Part shown: positions 59,843-64,000 of the stretch, piece after piece | How positions within the stretch are numbered: position 1 is the first letter of the stretch | Layout of the letters: each line of letters opens with the position of its first letter | Source: Enterococcus sulfureus ATCC 49903 | GTDB taxonomy: Bacteria > Bacillota > Bacilli > Lactobacillales > Enterococcaceae | Direction: 5' to 3' | NCBI RefSeq assembly: GCF_000407605.1 | Contig: NZ_ASWO01000005.1 | Span: forward strand, 248,001 to 312,000 | DNA length: 64,000 bases | The notes under the pieces: model-generated | Databases searched by the model: none | Told to the model about the DNA's origin: nothing | The model's input: only the letters and a program-made list of their open reading frames with translations | Made by a program: the position numbers and the translations under genes

Positions 59843-60030
59843 ATTCAGTTTGTTTGTTAATTCACGAAATAGTGAATTTTTTTATGATTTTTAAAAATAA
59901 ATAACGAATTTTTTATAAATTTGTTTATTTTACTCTGAAAAAAACTTTTAATTAAAAGCTTTGAATAATAATTATTTTTAAAAAATAACTAAAATTATAA
60001 TTTTTATATTGTGAAAAATATTGTAAATTG
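59843..60030 (+). other. AT-rich gene-free region before the adhesin gene
   Basis: This stretch is extremely AT-rich, made mostly of A and T runs with scattered short inverted repeats (for example AATTC-type pieces), and has no coding sequence. It contrasts with the rest of the window. It resembles a curved, H-NS-like or horizontally acquired promoter region. Nothing more specific is seen. Confidence 0.6.
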
Positions 60031-60039
60031 TGGCATAAT
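60031..60039 (+). promoter_or_regulatory. Possible extended -10 promoter of the SRR gene
   Basis: TGGCATAAT is an extended -10 element; TTGTGA at 60009-60014 is 19 bases from it. The leader would be about 40 nt to the ribosome site GGGAGG. Confidence 0.45.
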
Positions 60040-60081
60040 AAACTTGTTAGTTTGGTTTCATTAAATTTTGGGAGGGATTAA

Positions 60082-60099
60082 ATGGAATGAGTAAAAAAA
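60082..60099 (+). other. A7 tract that breaks the start of the SRR reading frame
   Basis: GGGAGG (60070-60075 region) is followed by ATG 60082 (reads ATG GAA TGA) and ATG 60087 (reads MSKKIIGISC then stop). The tract of seven A at 60093-60099 lies after the second ATG. Adding one A would join this ATG to the frame used downstream, giving MSKKNNWNKLLRSNKKERYK, the usual form of an SRR signal peptide. Without it no ATG is in frame; TTG 60113 is the first possible start. Slippage, phase variation or a sequence error are the alternatives. Confidence 0.75.
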
Positions 60100-60112
60100 T
60101 AATTGGAATAAG

Positions 60113-63100
60113 TTGTTAAGGTCGAACAAGAAAGAACGTTACAAGTCGTATAAATCAGGGAAAAACTGGGTATATGCGATGATTACGACATATGGTGGGG
60201 TATTGGGTGTTACTACATATACAGATGCAGTTTCTGCAGATGATCAAACGGGTGAAAATACAGCAACAGAAACAGATACATCAAATGTATTAGCGGTACA
60301 AGATTCTGCGAAAATACCTAGTATGGATTCTCGTGCTTTAATGCCTACGACTAATACTTTGAATTCGAGACAAGAAATATTGGATAATTTTTATTTACTA
60401 TCTGGACAAGATACTGGATATGGAAAAGCAAGTGTGATTACTTCTGATACAATGAATGCAAATTTCTTATTGACACCAGATTCTGCTCAAAAAGGGGGCG
60501 CCATTATTTTTAAAGACGCCATTTCTTTAAATCAGAGCTTTCACATTAGCGGATTAGTAAATATAGGAACTAAAGTTGGACCAAACGGTGGTGATGGAGT
60601 TGCTTTCGCATTTGCACGAGATAGTAGGTTTGATAGCGAAGAAAGTATGAAAAATTTAACATTGTCTCGTGGTCAGAATTTAGGGTTATCAGGAATAAAC
60701 GATTTTCTTGGCTTTAAATTAGATACATTTCATAATGATAATGATCCTTTTACCAATGGTCAATCTTTTGGAGCATTAATCAGATCTAAAAATAAAGTGA
60801 TTTCAAATATAAAGAACTCAGCTGCACTAATAGAAAACCCCTTGAATAATAAGTATAGAACATTTGATTTTGATTATAGTGTTGAAACAATTGATGGATC
60901 AGATCAAATGCTAAAAACATTAACAGTAACTTATGCAACAGAAGATGCAAACTACCAAACATATTGGTCTATTAATAATCAACAAGAGCCGGAGTTTTTT
61001 GATGATGATTCTCCAGTCTATTTTATGATTTCAGCTTCAACTGGAGATAAGTCAAATCGTCAAGCTGTAATTTTAAATGAAGTCAACTATACACTTGGGT
61101 TTGATACTGCCCGTCACCAACCAACGATTGAAGATACACTGACAGATAGTAGTAAAGTAGTTGTAGGTACAGGTGTTCCTGGAGATACAATTCAAATTAA
61201 AGATTCTAGTGGTAATGTTATTGGAGAAACTGTAGTAGCTTCGGACGGAACTTATAGCGCACCGTTAGATCGACCATTGAAACCTGGAGAAACAGTTACA
61301 GCACAAGCGATTGGACCAAATGGTGAAGAATCTTTGACATCAAATCAAAAAGTCTCGTTTGATCCGAATTTACACAAACCAACGATTACTCAACCCGCTG
61401 CAGGAAATGACTCAGTTTCGGGTACAGGAATTCCAGGAGATACGATCACGATTTACGATAGTGCGGGTCAAGCTTTAGGAAATAGTGTTGTTGGCGAAGA
61501 TGGTAAATATACGGTTGATTTGAATCGTCCTTTAAATGGTGGAGAAACGCTGACAGCAACGCCAACTGTAGATGGTGTCGAGAGTAATGTTTCGGAGAAA
61601 ACAACTGTTCAGACGGTTGAAGAAAGTCAATCTGCTAGTTTAAGTTCTAGTACGAGTGCTTCAACTGCTATTAGTCAAAGTCAAAGTGAAAGTCAGCTTC
61701 AAGAAAGTTTAAGTAAAAGTGAAAGTAGTAGTGAAGAAAATTCAGTTAGTGAGAGTAATAGCATATACGATAGTGAAATGGACAGTCGATATGAAGAAAG
61801 TACGAGTAAGTCAGAAAGTATTATTAGCCAGTCGAATAGTCTAAGTACGAGCATTCAGACGAGTCAGTCAGAAAGTCGTTCAATTGTAGAAGCCGATCTA
61901 TCAAAAAGTGAAAGTACTCGCGTATCTCTAAGTAATAGTGACAGTGATAGTCTCAGTCGCTCAAATAGCTCAATTTTAAGTGAACGAGTTAGTGAGTCGA
62001 TGAGTATCTCTAAATCAAATAGTTATAGTGATCGTTTATCTGAAGCAGAGTCTACTTATGAGAGTTTGTCAGCTTCTGCAAGTAATAGTTCATCTATTAT
62101 TATCAGTGCAAGCACAAGTACAAGTAAAAGCAATCAGGACTCTTTAAGCGTGTATATTAGAGAAAGTCAATCGAATAGTATCAGTCAAGCCAATAGTATC
62201 AGTGAAATGATTCGAGACAGCCAATCAGAATCTACTCAAAATAGTCTATCTTCAAGTGAAATGGACAGTACTTCAACTTCTTTAAGTAATAGTCGTTCAC
62301 AAAGTAATCAAAATGCTGCATCTGAGTTTGACAGTATTTCAAAAAGTGCAAGTGAGTCACAATCTAGAGTAACTAGCGAATATACAAGCACATCTTTATC
62401 GGAAAGTACAAGTCGTTCTCAAAGCAATCAAAATCAAATCAGTGAGTACATCAGTACATCCACAAGTACTCTAAACTCACAATCAGAATCCGTGAGTGAA
62501 TATCTAAGTACGTCTATGTCTGAAAGTAAGAGTCGTTCGGAAAGTAATTCAGGTGAAATGACGAGTTACGAGAGTACATCTGTTAGTGAAAGTGACTCAC
62601 AATCACGTTCAGCAAGTGAGTATGATAGTATGTCTCTTTCAAAAAGTGAAAGTCAATCTGATTATAATGACGATATGATGGATAGCTATACAAGTGAATC
62701 GATCCGTAATAGTGAATCACAATCACGATCAGTAAGTGAATACAATAGCGCGTCTCTTAGTATTAGTGAAAGCGAGTACTTGGAAGATAATAGTGAAACA
62801 GAATCACTAAGTTTGAGTGAGTCAGGTTCAAATTCTGAAAGTGAATTTGTAAGTATTTCGAATAGTAATAGAGAATCTGTATCACAATCTTCAAGTGAGT
62901 ATGAAAGTCTATCGAAGCAAGAAAGTACGAGTATTTCCGACAGCAATTCAGAATTAATGGAGGACTTTGAAAGTACCTCGATTCAAAATAGCGAATCTTC
63001 TTCAAGATCTGCTAGTGAATATGAAAGCACCTCGATTTCAATGAGTGAGAGTCGTTCCACTAGTATCAAGGATGACATGAATCAATATGAAAGTACCTCG

Positions 63101-64000
63101 ATTCGAAATAGCGAATCTTCTTCAATATCTGCTAGTGAATATGAAAGCACCTCGATTTCAATGAGTGAGAGTCGTTCCACTAGTATTAAAGAGGCAATAA
63201 GTAATTATGAGAGTGAATTGGCCAGTACAAGTACCTCACAATCAAAATCTGTGAGTATCTATGAAAGTCAGTCAAAATCTGAAAGCTTGGAAGACTCTTT
63301 AGAAGACAGCGAATCAATGAGTAGTAGTGTGTCGACCAGTGATAGCTCAAGTACAAGTGCTAAAAATAGTGTGTCTTTATCTGCAAGCTATAGCGGTAGT
63401 ACGTCAACAAGTTATAGCGGAAGTAGCTCGCTAAGTACAAGCATCAGTGCATCAACTTCTGCAAGTTATAGTGGAAGCACGTCACTAAGCACAAGTATTA
63501 GTGGATCTATGCGCACAAGTACTAGTGAATCCTTAAGTACAAGTTTGAGTGATGCAAGCCTTTCTGCTTCATATAGCTCAAGTACAAGTACTTCGGTTTC
63601 TGCAAGTTATAGCGGTAGTACATCAGCAAGTCATAGTGGAAGCACATCAGTGAGTACAAGTACAAGCACTTCGACTTCAGTAAGTTATAGTGGAAGTAGT
63701 TCGACAAGTGCAAGTATAAGTAACTCTAACAGCGTATCGCAATCAATAAGCATGTCTGTTTCAACTAGTTTGAGTGCAAGTATCTCATCTTCGACGAGTA
63801 TTAGTAGTTCATTGAGTACTTCAGTTTCAGCAAGTTATAGCAGTAGTACATCAGCAAGCTATAGCGGAAGTAATTCAGTGAGTACAAGTAGCTCGACTAA
63901 CATATCACAATCAGCAAGCACATCTGTTTCAACTAGTTTAAGTGCAAGCCTCTCTACTTCGTATAGCTCAAGTACAAGTACTTCGATTTCAGCAAGTTAT
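60113..64000 (+). CDS. Serine-rich-repeat surface adhesin (partial at window end)
   Basis: The frame is open from TAA 60092 to the window edge, at least 1295 residues, with TTG 60113 as its first possible start. The KERYKSYKSGKNWVYA motif at 60131-60178 is the KxYKxGKxW signal peptide used by the SecA2/SecY2 route. An L-type lectin-like domain follows (about 60360-61110; GGDGVAFAFARDS and NDFLGFKLDTFHND), then two bacterial Ig-like (Big_6) modules (about 61120-61374 and 61378-61610), then a serine-rich region from 61620 to the end. No anchor is reached. Such proteins bind glycans through the lectin and are heavily O-glycosylated. Export and glycosylation genes would be expected beyond the window. 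Confidence 0.88.
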   Translation, partial: MLRSNKKERYKSYKSGKNWVYAMITTYGGVLGVTTYTDAVSADDQTGENTATETDTSNVLAVQDSAKIPSMDSRALMPTTNTLNSRQEILDNFYLLSGQDTGYGKASVITSDTMNANFLLTPDSAQKGGAIIFKDAISLNQSFHISGLVNIGTKVGPNGGDGVAFAFARDSRFDSEESMKNLTLSRGQNLGLSGINDFLGFKLDTFHNDNDPFTNGQSFGALIRSKNKVISNIKNSAALIENPLNNKYRTFDFDYSVETIDGSDQMLKTLTVTYATEDANYQTYWSINNQQEPEFFDDDSPVYFMISASTGDKSNRQAVILNEVNYTLGFDTARHQPTIEDTLTDSSKVVVGTGVPGDTIQIKDSSGNVIGETVVASDGTYSAPLDRPLKPGETVTAQAIGPNGEESLTSNQKVSFDPNLHKPTITQPAAGNDSVSGTGIPGDTITIYDSAGQALGNSVVGEDGKYTVDLNRPLNGGETLTATPTVDGVESNVSEKTTVQTVEESQSASLSSSTSASTAISQSQSESQLQESLSKSESSSEENSVSESNSIYDSEMDSRYEESTSKSESIISQSNSLSTSIQTSQSESRSIVEADLSKSESTRVSLSNSDSDSLSRSNSSILSERVSESMSISKSNSYSDRLSEAESTYESLSASASNSSSIIISASTSTSKSNQDSLSVYIRESQSNSISQANSISEMIRDSQSESTQNSLSSSEMDSTSTSLSNSRSQSNQNAASEFDSISKSASESQSRVTSEYTSTSLSESTSRSQSNQNQISEYISTSTSTLNSQSESVSEYLSTSMSESKSRSESNSGEMTSYESTSVSESDSQSRSASEYDSMSLSKSESQSDYNDDMMDSYTSESIRNSESQSRSVSEYNSASLSISESEYLEDNSETESLSLSESGSNSESEFVSISNSNRESVSQSSSEYESLSKQESTSISDSNSELMEDFESTSIQNSESSSRSASEYESTSISMSESRSTSIKDDMNQYESTSIRNSESSSISASEYESTSISMSESRSTSIKEAISNYESELASTSTSQSKSVSIYESQSKSESLEDSLEDSESMSSSVSTSDSSSTSAKNSVSLSASYSGSTSTSYSGSSSLSTSISASTSASYSGSTSLSTSISGSMRTSTSESLSTSLSDASLSASYSSSTSTSVSASYSGSTSASHSGSTSVSTSTSTSTSVSYSGSSSTSASISNSNSVSQSISMSVSTSLSASISSSTSISSSLSTSVSASYSSSTSASYSGSNSVSTSSSTNISQSASTSVSTSLSASLSTSYSSSTSTSISASY
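61620..64000 (+). repeat. Serine-rich repeat region
   Basis: About 2.4 kb codes for alternating Ser-X pairs. From 61620 to about 63300 the spacer residues are Glu, Gln, Asn and Tyr with SEYxSTS/SxSQS-like units; from about 63300 the units change to SASYSGSTS- and SASxSTS-like pairs with few charges. The change of composition may mark a different glycan-bearing zone. The region continues past the window. Confidence 0.93.
62968..63207 (+). repeat. 120-bp tandem duplication inside the SRR
   Basis: Units 62968-63087 and 63088-63207 follow directly. Over the first 99 bases they differ at two positions. The period is 40 codons, so the frame is kept. The tail of each unit differs more. This is a recent copy by strand slippage or recombination. 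Confidence 0.9.

Noticed and set aside
62686-63713. Open frames on the minus strand opposite the serine repeats (62686-62946, 62763-63005, 63522-63713).
   Set aside because: They are by-products of the biased repeat sequence, lack ribosome sites, and code low-complexity Tyr/Ser/Leu-rich peptides.
61620-64000. Regularly spaced short repeats could suggest a CRISPR array.
   Set aside because: The units are imperfect, keep one reading frame and encode Ser-X pairs; no direct repeats of constant length with unique spacers are present.

Overview
The window comes from the chromosome of a low-GC Gram-positive coccus of the order Lactobacillales, most likely an Enterococcus-like genus. This is inferred from gene content and order, not from a search. 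Supporting points are the rsfS/methyltransferase/tmcAL block, rimP-nusA-rnpM-ylxQ-infB-rbfA, a BusR/BusA betaine system, a double-receptor GlnP, an hrcA-first dnaK operon with CIRCE sites, a T-box before thrS, cdaA-cdaR-glmM, and a Pbp5-like class B penicillin-binding protein. Most of the window is core genome. No tRNA, rRNA, insertion sequence, prophage or CRISPR array is visible.

Layout. 1-3200: rsfS, methyltransferase, tmcAL and yebC. 3200-6570: an unknown gene, then alsS-alsD (acetoin branch). 6600-9640: a secreted four-repeat protein with a C39-like peptidase domain, and a lipoprotein. 9640-13470: helD (minus strand), a FemX-type aminoacyltransferase and a 58-residue tautomerase. 13470-15720: T-box plus thrS. 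15720-20900: the nusA-infB operon, with a terminator-like hairpin in its leader and an unexplained 128-nt stretch before infB. 20900-26620: truB-ribF-busR, then busAA-busAB behind an 11-bp inverted-repeat operator. 26620-28330: a secreted protein with C-terminal repeats and an unknown anchored protein. 28400-34570: hemW, then hrcA-grpE-dnaK and dnaJ. 34570-37500: glnQ and glnP (minus). 37500-42580: uvrB-uvrA with a LexA-type box. 42600-45540: rapZ-yvcK-whiA. 45550-49880: a DsbA-like protein (minus) and a 1201-residue pyruvate:ferredoxin/flavodoxin oxidoreductase. 49900-53440: cdaA-cdaR-glmM. 53440-58380: PBP, small unknown, sppA, RDD protein and an unknown helical protein. 58400-59850: tig. 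59850-64000: an AT-rich stretch, then a serine-rich-repeat adhesin that runs off the window.

Genes that work together. CdaA makes c-di-AMP, and BusR is a member of a c-di-AMP-responsive repressor family that controls the betaine importer next to it, so both ends of an osmotic circuit are present. CdaR and GlmM, with RapZ, YvcK, FemX and the PBP, tie in cell-wall precursor supply. AlsS/AlsD and NifJ are competing routes for pyruvate.

The most unusual points are: (i) the SRR adhesin reading frame lacks an in-frame ATG at the expected place, because a run of seven A separates the likely ATG from the conserved KxYKxGKxW signal peptide by one base; (ii) two candidate cis-acting RNA elements in the nusA-infB operon; (iii) long inverted repeats in front of nifJ and busAA.
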